This document shows positions 1 through 14,500 of a stretch of DNA of 64,000 nucleotides, one piece after another. Below the pieces are notes generated by a model. That model was not told the DNA's origin. It saw nothing but the letters and a program-made list of their open reading frames with translations, and did no database searches. Source of the DNA: Ostrinia nubilalis (Eukaryota; Arthropoda; Insecta; Lepidoptera; Crambidae); the NCBI RefSeq assembly GCF_963855985.1, contig NC_087093.1:6455501-6519500 (forward strand), written 5' to 3'. The stretch's first letter is position 1, and every line of letters starts with the position of its first letter. The position numbers were made by a program, and so were the translations under genes.

Positions 1-183
1 AAATAAAAATGTTCCAGTAGTGATACTCGTGGTAATTGTATGAAGACAATGCATCCAATTAATAACTTCAATCTACATTTTGTAGCAGGTATAGCACAGA
101 TCAGTATAAAATAGATGTTACTACAAAACTTTACTTTACTTTTGTATTATTCCAAAATTGAGAACATCTTTCTCCTGTGCCAG

Positions 184-3100
184 TGACCTGCCACCAAGAC
201 CACCAAGATGCTGTGCACATCACGGCAATCCTCGGCGAAAGCGTCGTATTCAACTGCCAGGTGGACTTTCCTGAAGACATCCCGGTGCCGTACGTGTTGC
301 AGTGGGAGAAGAAGGTAGGCGAAACGGTACGACGGCCCACACTCCACTCTTACAATACAACGCTGCTCATCTACCGTGTGTGTTTCTGTTCAGTAGAGGT
401 CGGCTCGTCCCCGCGACGCGCCTCGCAGACTGTAAAGTATATGTTGACGTGCCGTGTCGGCTTCGACACCTCTTATTGTCCGTGGTAGTGGTAAAGCGCG
501 GGCGCCGCGGGCCGGGGGCTCCGCCCCGACGCCCTCGCCCCGCGCGCACCCTCCGCACGCCTTTTGTGTATCTGCCTCTTCTGCGTATATGCCTCGTGTA
601 CCAACCGCGCTCGCCCAAACGACCGGTCGACACGTACACCACAGTGACAAAGGCCTTCAAAGCGAGTCCGAGAGAGCAGCAGACCCCCGTTAGACGAACA
701 TGTACACATAACACTGCCACTTTACATATACGATAAGATTTTTCCAATAAGTACCTATAATTAAGTTTTCTTTGGGTGCACCAATTCGTTTTGTTCTGAG
801 ATAGTTCCGGGAGCACTCCGCTTGTACACGGCTGACACGGGGCACCGCACTCCCTCGCGCACTGGCGGCGGTTCTGTCTGTTTCTCTCTTCCTGTGGCTG
901 TGGGCTTCACCCACGCTCTTCTGCAAACGTAGATTCATGTACCAGTACTTACATATTTACGACCCTTTTACATTTAATAATATCTGCACAAACAAAAACA
1001 TATCTAAGTCTATGCATGTGTAGCTTATTTCATTCATGTTTTATAATTTGCATGCAAAATTATTTCAATGTAGAACATTTGAGGTAATCAAGATCGTACG
1101 ACAGAAGCTTTGGGAAATCTTCTCCAATGTGTATAAGTAAAATTTGTGTAGCCTCATTTGATGAAACTTATTGTTCATTTTCTTTTTCCTTGCATGTTGT
1201 TAATATTACGTAAGTAGCTTGTAGAGAATGTAAATCTTGTTACAGCAAATTCTTTCCAATGTAAGCATCCAATCAATCTTTGTTAGTTGTTTGTTCCGTG
1301 TTTATGTCGTAACGTCTTGCTTTGCTGTTACAAGATATAGGAGGAACGTTTGGATGTTTGTCACGTGCGAGTCGTACTTAGTGAGGAGGTAGCGTTACTT
1401 GACCCGACATGGGAGAGTAAGTCTGTAGTTAGTGTAATGTAAGTAGTAGTTGTAACGGCGCGCCAGTGGAGTCCCGGTTCTGACTTGACGTTTTGCGTAG
1501 GGACAGGACATCCCGATCTACATCTGGTACGAGAGCTACCCGACGCACAGCGGGGAGGGGTACGAGGGAAGGGTGTCGCGCGTCGCGCCCGACTCCCCAT
1601 ATGGCGCAGCTAGCCTCAACCTCACCAATATCCGCGAATCCGACCAGGTACACCATAACTATACCTACACTTGCTTAATTATATCTAAAATCACTGAAAA
1701 TATTTCATTTTAAACTAAGGAGAAAATGTTCAACAAAAGAAATTGCCTTAGGAAATGTCTATAATATTATGTCAAAAATTAATTTCTACATTTAAAATTA
1801 CTCGTATGTAATGTCCAGTGTGCCTACCATGAGTTTACGTTAGGTGAGCTCTCTAGCGAATACGTCAAAAAATTCTATGAAAATTTTATTCCTTGAAAGT
1901 AGCCGCTACCCCTAGCGGCGCCCCCGCTGCACAATATGTCATACATTTAAATGTCATTTTTTTACGCAGTCGCTAGCGAGCACACCTAACGTACCTAAAC
2001 TCATGGTAGGCACACAGAACTCCAGACTGGCAGTTTCTATTACTTACTTTTCGAAAATTAAAAAAAAAAGTTTGTTGAAACTATTTAGGCTTTTGAACCT
2101 GGCCACTAAAATTAAAAACAATTTTTTTGTCGATTCTTTTTTGTTTGCGTTTGATTAAATTGATTACGCTTTTGCGGCACAGATCAAGATTTGTGGCTAC
2201 TTTTTAGATAATTATTTATTATTTGTTTGTAAAAAAAACTCCTTATTTGCTTGAAGTATAAAATACACACCGTGTAATTTGTTTTCTTGAAAATTGTTAC
2301 AACTGTGAGTGATTTATTACAACCAGGGTTGGTACGAGTGTAAGGTGGTGTTCCTCAACCGGTCACCGAACCAGCACAAGAACGGCACGTGGTTCCACCT
2401 CGACGTGCACGCGCCACCGCGCTTCTCCATCACACCGGAAGAGATTATATACGTTAATTTAGGTAAGAAGATAAAATATCTAAGTAATGTAAAACCGTAT
2501 TTATTCAGTGGTGATGGCGATGGGTCTCAAACACGACAAACTAAGTACCTATAATGTAATTAATACCTAGATAAGTACAAATAGCTTGAAGTCTCAGCTA
2601 CAGCCGTGGTCAATCAAGCAGACAGTTTGAGAGCGTAATACCAACTGTTTCAAAAATATAAATCCACTTCTGTTTGGTAGAGACTAGTTACATTTGTCAC
2701 ACACAAATCATCTCTACTATACCTAACCCTTTCCAAAAACAGATCGCATTTCCATGACACCCTCTATTTTCGTATCTCGGAATAAGTATATCTTCAAACA
2801 TTAAACAATCCCAACAAAATCTCCTTCAGCAGTTGTGTGAATGTAATAATAACGAAGACAAAGATAAATTACGTCCTAAATAAATGTTTCTTTTGATACG
2901 GAACAACAAAGCAAACTCTGTTCAATCGATAAGGAACAACCCTGGAGACAAGTTGAAGAAATTATTCAATTATTTAATTTTATCCATTCGAATGTCGATG
3001 TCACAAGTCGCTCACGGTATTGGAGACGATTTCAGATCTGATAAGCGCCGGGAAAACGTCACTTTATTGATGTAACGTCTACGATTGAGGAAACAAATAT

Positions 3101-6100
3101 TTTAGATCTAATAGTAGGAAATATACTACAAATATACATTGTTTGTTTAAAAACTGAATAAATCGATTGGTATAAATAAATGAGCTCTTATGATGTTAAA
3201 GTTAGCAACTAAATGACACTTAATACTTATTAGTCTGGGCCCTAACTGGGCCCTTATAAACGACACCCAAAGCAGCTCGAAACAAATCGAACTTCTGTAA
3301 AGTTGCTGGATTAAATAAGTTTCCTTTTCATTACTTAAAAAAAGGCCTATTAGAGGGGTTTACTAACTACAATAGTCCAGCAGTGATGGGGATCGAACGA
3401 GATTAGAGTACGACCCTTGAATGGGCAGTCCGATGCCGTCATGGGATTATTATCGCTTTAGATGAACAAAAAGTAATTTTCCAGGAGACGCTATCATCCT
3501 CAACTGCCAGGCGGAGGGCACGCCCACGCCCGAGATCCTATGGTACAAAGATGCGAACCCGGTGGAGCCGTCGGGCACCGTCGGCATCTTCAACGACGGC
3601 ACCGAGCTGCGCATCAGCAACATCAGGCACGAGGACATCGGCGACTACACGTGCATCGCGCGCAACGGCGAGGGCCAGGTGTCGCACACCGCGCGCGTCA
3701 TCATCGCTGGAGGCGCGGTCATCACTGTGAGTACAATGACGTCCATTGATAAATGAGTCTCAGTCTCTACTTTCAAACCTTAGTTACATCTAAAGAAATG
3801 ATCTCTGCAAAAAATACATTGATCCAGAAAATTCCAGGCATGACATTACTAATATCGATGTGTGATAGATAGAGCATACCTGTGACTAACCGAAATCGAA
3901 GCATTAAATCGAAACAATTGACATTATGTGACAAATCAGGTGTATCTCCTATCCTACTTCATCTGCGCTCTATGCTCTTATTTTGCCACTTTGTGTCTTC
4001 ATGTAACGATACACCGGCCATAATTAAATGTACACAATTAACTCCCAACTCTATTTCCAGATGCCACCAACGAATCAGACGAAGCTAGAAGGAGAGAAGG
4101 TCCAATTCTCATGCGAGGCGAAAGCTCTGCCGGGCAACGTGACCGTGAAGTGGTTCCGCGAGGGGGCGCCAGTGGCGGAGGTGGCGGCCCTGGAGACGAG
4201 GGTCACCATCCGAAGGGATGGCGCCCTCGTCATCAATCCGGTGGCGGCCGATGACTCGGGGCAGTACCTCTGCGAGGTCTCCAACGGAATTGGGGACCCG
4301 CAGAGCGCATCTGCGTATCTAAATGTTGAATGTAAGACCAATATACCTAACTTTAAGGTCCCTATCTCATTAAAACACCATGGTGGCGCCACTGATCATG
4401 ACACCCGTTGTTTGGGATATCCAATATGTATACCGAATAGGTTCTAAATTTTTCGGTCGCCAGCAACAAATTGATTGCTCAACCAAGCTGACGCTAAATG
4501 TGCGGTACCTTTTATATACCTAACTGTATATTTGTTGGTGGCGCGATTGGTGATGCCGACATGGGTTTCTAATGAGAACAGAGCCCTAAACATGAGTAAT
4601 TTTAGTTGTGCAGCATCTAAATATTGTATTACTTCCTTGCAGATCCAGCTAAAGTGACATTCACACCTACAGTGCAATATTTGCCGTTTCGGTTAGCGGG
4701 CGTAGTGCAGTGCTATATAAAAGCAAACCCACCACTTCAGTATGTGACGTGGACGAAAGACAAGCGATTGCTTGAGCCGTATCAGACGAAGGATATAGTT
4801 ATAATGAACAATGGGTCGTTGTTGTTTACTCGCGTCAACCAAAACCACCAGGGCAGGTACACGTGTACCCCCTATAATGCTCAGGGGACTCAGGGTTCTT
4901 CGGGTAAGTTGAATATTGATGCTTCTCTGTAATAAAACCATTGAAGAAATCGTTCTAATTGTTTTTTCTATGCAGGTCCCATGGAAGTGCTAGTACGAAA
5001 ACCTCCAGCATTTACCGTGGAACCAGAACCTTTGTACCAGAGAAAGGTAATGTATATGTTACGATTAGGGTTTCTGCTCGAGCTTTCTCGAACTCGAGAA
5101 AACTCGAGAAATTTGGCTTCATTCGAGACGAGAAAAAAATTACCGGAGCTCGAGAATTCTCGAGTTTCGATTTTGAAGCTTTAATATTCTTGAAAGCCTA
5201 TTTTCTTAGACAAAAGTTAGTTTTTAATTATTTAATAGGTTAACGTTGCTCTTAGACTGGCCTAGTCTTTCCTTTTTTAACTGATTTGATTTGCAAGTAA
5301 TGATCTCAATCGAAACTAAGTATGTAATAATGTTCACCAACGAATATGCTATATTTATTATGTACTAGCTTTTGCCCGCGTGAAATTTAGTTTGTCACAG
5401 ATCGACAAAAATTATAGCTTATCTGGGTTATAAACAATAATACTGTAAAGTTTCATCAAAATCCGTTCAGTAGTTTTTGCGTGAAAGAGTAACAAACATT
5501 TAGACATCCAAACTTTCGCATTTATAATATTAGTAGGAAGTAGGATATTTAACTCTGACTGATTTAAAAACTGAAAAAATTGTTAACTGTCTGTTAGGTT
5601 AGGTACTCGTGCCTCCTCGTAAAGTTTATTCAAGTCGTTATCTTTAAGAAATTTAAACATTTATTACAAAGTTTTTTTGGTTTATAAAAAAACTATTTAT
5701 CGTAATTTTGCTATTTGGACTTGTGTTCTTTGGAAAACAAGTGATTTAATTGTAGCTCCAGACTTTTATTGTTATTTATCCTTAAAGTACACGCGACTTT
5801 ATGACTTTTGTTATGAATATTAGTTAATATTAATTATAAAAGAAAATTTTGTTTTTTGTTACTTTCCTCACCAAAATAAGTGGTACTAAATTGTAATATT
5901 GGTTGTTGAGCAATAAAAGTAGGTATATTAGATTAAAAACCCTCTGTTTTTATTAAATTTGAACCGATTTCAACAGTTTTCATTAAAAGACTCGAGACCC
6001 GAGAAAACTCGAGAATTTGGCCTCGAGAATTCCCGAAACTCGAGAAAAAAAATAGGTCGAGAAATCAGAAACCCTAGTTACGATCAATGTGATAAATGTG

Positions 6101-9100
6101 AAAATTATGAATAATCGCCGGTTATTATGAATAATTACCGCATGATTTGGTAAAAGTGATTAATATGAGATCATTTATGTGTGTATAAAAATAAATAGGC
6201 GGATTAGGGGTGGCCCAAGGGCCACCCCCGCCGCACCCTAACCTATTTTTCACTTTAAATCAAAACAATATGTTATGGGCATTATGGCAAAGTAATGTTA
6301 CGCAAGAAACAGTCCAAAGTCATTATGCCAAATTATATTAATATATGATATCAAAACGTTCAAAATGTGTGGCTGTACACCGGCGCTGTACACGAGCCGG
6401 TGTTCTCTTTTATGATATTTGTTAGTATTAAGGTTGCATTATTACATAATCACTGATAAATGTAATTAATTTATCACTTTTACCTCGACTGTCGGTAATT
6501 ATTCATAATAAAACCGGCGATTATTCATAATTTTCAATTTATCACATTAACCGTAACATATAAACCATTTGTAATATCAGGAATATACCTTACAGCCTTT
6601 TTACTTTATGCTAATTGAGAAGGACAAATAAATTGTCCAACAGTTAAGACTTCGGAAGTTCGGACTGCTGATATACTACACTCTTAGGAGTAAGGAGATT
6701 GTGTTAGCACAAGCAATACTCTTAGAAATTACAACTGTATGAGATGCTACAATGTTAAGCTTGATGTGCCAGTGTCTATACCACCTACCCAAATAAATCA
6801 GGATTCACTTTTCATAAAAAGTTTCAGAAGCCCCAACTGGGTAGATACAAATAAAACATATCGATCAATGCAGGTCGGCGAGTCAGTAGAGATGCACTGT
6901 GAAGCTCAAGAGGCCGAAGGTACGCAGCGTCCAAGCGTGCAGTGGCGGCGGCGGGACGGCCTGCCTCTACAGAAGAGCCGGGTACGAGCACTGGGCGGGA
7001 ACATCACCATCGACACACTGCGCCGCCAGGACTTCGGCATCTACCAGTGCGTCGCTTCCAACGAGGTAAGCACAATGTTCCAGTTGGAAATCCCAACTTG
7101 GAATCTCTTATCGTGCGCAGGATATAGTGTAGAAGCGGTAGACTGAAGAGCCGAAGACAGAAGATCGCACTGCGGCAAGAAGACTTTAGCAAGCGTTGCA
7201 ATCACAAGGTGAACATGCAGAAGAAAAATCAAACTCTGTGTAGTGTGTACATACAAATGTAATAAAATGAAACCATAAATTCCGCACTTGCCACAATGAT
7301 TGTGTCAGTGAACAAAAATGTTATTCTTTAGCAAATATTGTTTTTACTATTTATCATTTTAATTTGGATTATTTCATTCATTCCATTATTTAATAATTTT
7401 TAAAAGTTAATTTTAATTAACGACATAATTAACTTAAAAACTTTCGAGTGCATTAAAACGGTCGGTTTATTTTTTTCAGTGTTATTGATCAGCTTTACTT
7501 TTATTGGCTACAAAAATTGTGTAAGAAAAGTTACAAACTATAGATCCTATTTTATTTATTTGAGAAACAAAACAAGTAACTAAGCAAAGGACTGCTCACT
7601 GTCAGGTCGCCACGATAGTAGCGGACACGCAGCTGGTGATCGAGGGCACGCAGCCGCACGCGCCGTACAACGTGTCGGGCACCGCCACGGAGTTCCAGGT
7701 CACGCTGCGGTGGCACCCCGGCTACGCGGGCGGGCCCGACTACAAGCAGGACTACACCATCTGGTACCGGGAGGCTGGCTTCTCCGAGTGGACCAAAGTG
7801 CCAGTCACGCCGTCGGGAGCTACCTCGGTAAGAATAAAAACGATGTTTGACTCTACCAGCGTCTTTTAGCTATAGTTATTAGGATTTTTGCATATTTATA
7901 ATTCAAAAGACATTTAAATTTCATCATTTTATAAGGGCTGATTTTTCAATCATAGGATAACTTTGAAGAATAAAATTGTCATTCTCCCTTATTTCTATAA
8001 GGATTTATATATGCCAAACTGATTTATAAGATAAATTATGTTAACTGGCGATTGAAAAAATTTACCCTAATTGTCTAATTTTGTTGTATGAACCCCCTAA
8101 ATAAAGTGAAACACTTCCAAATCCAATACTTCATTCAATATCAAACATAAATTCAGCCTGTGATATTGGTTTTAGTTCAAGATTGAAACAAATCAGAGGT
8201 TCAGTTGGTTTGGTTCTATTCTTGACTGTACAACATTCATACCTTACTTTGTAGAGTGTTATTTCATAACACGGACAAATAAATCATAGGTACCTACTAA
8301 TTATCACGTTTCTCTAAGGAGAGCAAATATTATCCAAAGTGCCTTTTCATGTTATTATTTTAAAACTAATAAGCCAAAAATCTAACCCTGATTCTAATGT
8401 ATGATGTTTTGCTATTGAAGGTAACCATAAATCGGCTGCAGCCAGGGACCACGTACGAGTTCCAGGTGAACAGCAAGAACACGATCGGCGAAGGCATGAT
8501 GAGCAAAGCGATCACTATCAGAACGTTAGGTAAGCTCTACGTTGCAATAACGGTCGTGGTGAAGGTAGTTTGTGTACACTAATATTGGTTGTTTTTGGGC
8601 AGTGCTCAAGGAATTTAAAGTTAGCAGCTGTGATTCATATTTTATCAATAGCTACGATGCTCGTAAAAAACTGACTCATTTTTATAAATATGTAGTAGAA
8701 TTTATTTATCCTCCTCCCATAAATATTTTTATGACTTTTTATCTAAATCTGCAACTAAGATGTACCTAATTAATGTAAACCTTTTCACTTTAAGAATACT
8801 TTCTTGATCTTGAATAATTTCTCCTCCAGAAAAGTTAGCAATTTTTATATGTAATAAACTAAGCCTGTTAAGAATCAATATCTAACAGTGCCTGTTACGG
8901 GTATATTTATCTATGTATAAAATGTATTTGATTAGGTTGTTACAAGTATTTCAGGTGCGAGGATGGGTGTCCAGCAGTACATAGTGCTAACCGTGCATTG
9001 CTTTCCGTAGATGTAGGCGCCAAGCCGAAGGCGGCGCCCACGCCTCCAGGGCCCGTAGACGAAAAGATATTTCAGAACGCACCCGAAGGCTCTGGTACTT

Positions 9101-11497
9101 ACTTACCTACCACTTCAATTGCTTACTTACATACACCCGTAGTTTTAGTTCCGCTACTGAGTTTTGGTTTGCATGGTATGGTTTAGTTCCATTTAGTTTT
9201 ATTTCTAGTTCATTTTAATTTTCATCATCTGTTACAAGTACGAGAAATATCTACCAAAGGCACCAACATAAAACTTTTTGTTTTTATCTTGCTACATTTT
9301 AATCATCCTTAATCTCTCACGCAGGAATTCTACAAGCATCCTACCTGCAGGATCATTACCTACTTACAACATTTCAACCAGTGTTGTCCAATGTCCTGCA
9401 GGAAGGTATGTGAGTAGATCGCGCTTCACTGTTTTCGTGACTGTTTTAACATTGGCGGCTATTTCATCTGCAGCTACCCCATTAAATAGATCTGTTATAA
9501 AAAAGGCATTTTTATGACATGATAAATTATCAACTTAGCAAGTACTTTCATAATAACAATCTTCAATTAAACTAGACGAGTTGGTAAATTGATGGCAAAA
9601 TTATGTTGAATGATCGATTTGTTGCAATATTTGTAAACTGACTTTAGTTGAGATTACTCGAATGGTTTCGGTAATTGCTAGTGTTATGCGGACATTGATT
9701 GCCGTCATCATCCACGCGTGTAGTTTAACAATCGACTGTTTAACAGTTTCAATCATACTGAAAAAAAAATTAAATCAAACTCTACAAAAAAAAAGAATAT
9801 GGCTCAAATAACACATGTGAATTGATAGTTTTGAGGAAATTAGTCTAAAACAATCGACAATCGAGTTGCAAGTTGCCAAAACTGAACTCGGCAAGTTTTC
9901 GTGGAAACTCCAAAGTGTAACTCGTTTCAATAAACATAGGTCCAAAATCGGGTCCGCCTCGGAACCTGACGGTGACGGAGGTGCACAACGGGTTCCTGAT
10001 CACGTGGCAGGCGCCGCTGGAGCGGGCGCACCTGGTGCAGTACTACACTATCAAGTACCGCACCGACGCGCAATGGAAGACGCTCAACCGGGGGCAGATC
10101 CGCCCCGAGGAGACGAGCTATTTGGGTAAGGGGATAATACTTTCGTTAATAGTGCAGCTGATCATAATTATGATCTACTCTGTCTGGTTTAAAACTGACA
10201 ACTTTGTCAGACGTAGTTCAATGAGAAACGACGTCTGATTTTACCTAACTAAGAGCGTACGCTGTGGCTTGCGTACCTAAGCAACAGAATAGGAGATCAT
10301 TCCCTCTTTCTTCTTCAAAGTTCTTCTTCTCGGAATATCTAAAACATTAAGAAGATCCTGAAAAGACCTGCCTAGTTAAACCCCTAAATTGTATTTTGAG
10401 ATCTTTTAGCGTAGGGAATATCAAGAGTAGTAACTCACCTTTCATTTCACATCATTATATCAATTACTTCCAGTTAAGAATCTAGTCGGCGGTCGGACGT
10501 ACTACTTCAGAGTGTTGGCCAACTCGGCCACCAGCTACGAGAGTTCCGAAGAGGTGAAGTTCCCGGTGCCCGCGCGGGTGAAGCACAAAGCGATAACAGC
10601 GGGCGTGGTCGGCGGGATCCTGTTCTTCATCGTCGCCATCATCCTGTCCGTGTGCGCGGTGAAGATCTGCAACAAGCGCAAGCGCCGCAAGCAGGAGAAA
10701 GGTGAGTGACCGGCCGAGCGCCGCCCGCCCGCGCGACACCCGGCCCAAGCGCTTGCTCGGTTGTTACTCGGCTAAAGTCGGCTGCCGACACGTTTGTCGG
10801 GTTACATACAAATTTCAGCTGAATACACAATTAACTGCCCCTCTTGTTGAGTTACACACACATTCTCCAAATTCAGCTGAAATACACTAATAACTGCGTC
10901 TGCGGTATTAATACCAGCACACACATACCAAAGTCAGTTTTCAGATCTCGAGATTAACTTTCAGTTAAAGAAAAGTTTAGCGTACCTACTTTATCTTTTG
11001 TATCTAAAGTATGATGACACTCACACTTTTTCTTGAAAGCAAAACAACAGCGCTGCTTTTAATAATAATAATAATAAAATGTTTATTGCCAATAAATCTT
11101 AATACAAAATATTTTTATAACTAGCGGCTTCTGCACTAAGCATAGCTTGTATCGCAGTAGCCTTTTTAAGTTTTTACATATGTATTATCTTTACTTTGAG
11201 GTCTGGGAACACAAATTCAGGCAATTTATTACTGTAGTTAAATTAAAATATAAAACGTGGTATCAAAAAAAAAAATAGTTACAAGGCTTAAAATGAGGTC
11301 AATGTTTATAAAACTTACTCTATTAGAGACTGACAGTTAAAATTACAATTGCAATGAAAATTGAAATTAAAATTACAATTAAAAATTACATCTTATATAA
11401 TATGTATAATATTATTTAATATAATATGTGGTTATATAATTATTTAAAATAATTAACAAGAAATTAGAAATTAGTTTATGTGTTGTGTGTTATGTAG

Positions 11498-11546
<49 letters not shown>

Positions 11547-14500
11547 CAGAGGTATTATACTCGTTAAGTAAGAAGACATTCTGTGTCCAGGTAATCAAGG
11601 CTTTTAAGCCAAGATTCAATTTCAAGTTTAGCATGGTGAGTTGTCAAAGTTTTAATTTTTAGTTTGCGGCAAATTTTGTTGTAAATAAACGGTAACAGAG
11701 AAATAGGATGACGTTTAGCAAATTTTGTGCGTACTGTTGGGACCGCGATCTTGAAGACTCGTAGTTTGCAGAGCTTTTCGTATTCAGGTGACTTGAGGGT
11801 GATAGTGTGCATGCCAGTGGCAGCCCGTAGTATGAACAATTGACGGACTCTCAAAACTCCTGCTTCTGAATATAGCTGATTTGTATTGTACCTGAAAGGC
11901 TTTCTAAGCATCACTTTGAGTACAGCCCTTTGGGCTCTTTCAAGCTCGATCATTAAGTACTTAGTAGCTCCCCCCCAAACTCTTATACAGTACATTAGTA
12001 GGGATTGGCAAAGGGTCTTATATACTAGCAGCAGAGTCCCCTTTGACGCCGAGTATCTTAAGTTTTTCATGACAAATATAATTTTTCGGGTCCGAGCAGA
12101 GAGTTGGGAAATGTGTTCTTTATAGGATAGCTTTTCGTCTATGGTTACTCCTAGATATTTGATGCTACCTACCCTCTCTATTTCGTTACAGGAACAACAT
12201 GCTGTTGTGTTTTGTGTGTGTGTATGTAATTTAAGTGTGCTCGTAGGAGGAGGTTGTGCGCGAGCTGTCATGTGAAATGCTACGTATTTTGTTTTTTTGG
12301 TATTTAGTGTTAGCAGGTTGTTTTTTAGCCAATCAGTAACTATTGCCAGGCCACGTTCAGCATTGTCATATGCGCTTTTCCAGGAGGTTCCCTGAAAAAG
12401 CAAAACCGTATCGTCAGCGTAGAGAAGCGTTTCTGCACCTTCGAGGTGTAGTGCTGGAATGTCACTCATGTACAATATAAATAAAGTGGGGCCTAGTATG
12501 CTGCCTTGGGGTACGCCATATTCAACTTGGATCTGGTCGCTAACTACCGAACCCACTCGAACACACTGTCTACGGTTAGAGAGATAGCTGGAAAACCAGT
12601 CGTGAGCTATATTATAAAACCTGTGTCTTGAATATACATATCTATGTTTATAGCATATTAATATTACTAGATCCTTGATTATAATCTCAAGCCACTAACC
12701 ACATTGATATGTAGGACTTACGAGACTAAACGTGCAAAATATGTTATCTAATGCCTCCGTATACTGACTCTTTAATATTTCATAGCTCCAGTAACAATCG
12801 ATGCAAGCGATAACTCTGCCTGTCTGTAGACAAGAACATCGAAATTTTATCGTCATGGGATGGTAACTTAACATAACTTACCATATTGTCGGGAGCGAAC
12901 AAAGCATCTGCATATTCATGCTTTGCCTTGTCTTGTACGCGGCTGTAATCGTCGTTTAGATGTACCCGGCTTGGTTGTGCTTTTTGCATGCATTAACATT
13001 AATATCGCTTTTTAATGTACGTTTACATGTTCCTACTATAATTAAATTAGGTAGGTTTTATTTGTTTCCATATTTTACATTAGGTATGGTTATTTCGTTA
13101 CCGAATACGAATGACAGTTTTAAGTTATAGTTATTCGTTCTGGAAACGTGTCGATCGTATTAACAATTGCATTGATTTTAATGCAATTTACATTAGCACA
13201 ATATTTTTCAAATATTAACTTTTTCTGTATAATTCGAATTATTAAAAATCGATTCAGTGGTAGAGTTACGAGTTTGGGACATTGCATTTATTTATGGTAT
13301 AGCCGTAAATTGTCGATGTTTTTTATTTTTAAAACTCTTTCTTAAATAATGTCAGCAAACTTTGTAACAGGAGTTACGGATAGCTGAACAAAATTATGTG
13401 AAACATCCAAGGTTAATAAATTTTGGTAGAGTCGTCCAAAGAAAATGTAATGTTTTTTCCTCCAAATTAGCGCAAAGTACAATATTCTTGTGTTAATATT
13501 AGTGGGTTAACCGGTTATCCAAAAAAGTCCGGCAGTAGACGGATGTATTCCCGAAATTCTTGAATCGGCAGGTCGACGCTACTGTATTGGCCTATTGTCG
13601 CCTATTTAAAAAATCGCTTGCAGTTATTATCATTAGTAGTTTAAATAAAATAAAACTTATCGCCTTTTATAAGCCAGCTTCTAGCTTTATAATTGACAAT
13701 TTATTTGACGAAATCACGTAACTCATTGAACAATGAATTATTTCATTTGTCATTCTTATTCTTTACCCATTGACATGTTCTGCTTGTTGTTAAAGTGTTA
13801 TTCACAATTTTTTAATATTATTCCATTAACGCAAAAAGTTAAACGCGAGTTGAACACTGGTTTAAGATGAAAAGACAATGCCGGAAATTGGCGTCTTTTT
13901 TTTTTCGCGCGGCCATCGACCAAACTTTGTTTTTTGATTACAAAATAGTGTAACAAACCAAACTTACTATGACATGTATACCTCCAAACTTGTAATGCTC
14001 GTAACTCAGTTCAGACTGAGACTGTCATAGTCAAAGGTCGATATGCAGTCTCTTCGCGGAATAACTGGTCTATCCTAGGTTTGACCAAAGCCTTCGGGCC
14101 AACCCCGAAGTGAATTCCTATTTCGGCCTTTGACTAAGTCAAACCTAGAAGTGCCTAAACTGTTCAGTCAAACGTCGAAACTAAAATCATCTGAATCGGA
14201 TTCACTCTTTTATTGTTATATGGCGAATGGGGATGATTTTTAAAGTGACTATAAAACTAAATATTTTGGGAAAGGCATGAGATACAGCCTGGTGACAGAC
14301 AAACAGCGAAGTCATAGTAATAGGGTTCCGTTTTTACCCTTAATCCTTTAAGGTACAGAACCCTAAAAATAATAATTTCAAGATCGGTTTAGAAACACTG
14401 ATAAACTACCGCAGTAAACAAGTTTAGTTATTCGTACTCGTACCATCACCTAAAGAGAGAACCGGTCGGTAAAGTCTATGTAATAAGTTTAATATCAAAA

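Noticed and set aside
3340..3440. Possible tRNA-like sequence with GTTCGATCCC on the minus strand
   Set aside because: A B-box-like word only; no cloverleaf can be drawn and no A box is correctly spaced. At most an old SINE scrap.
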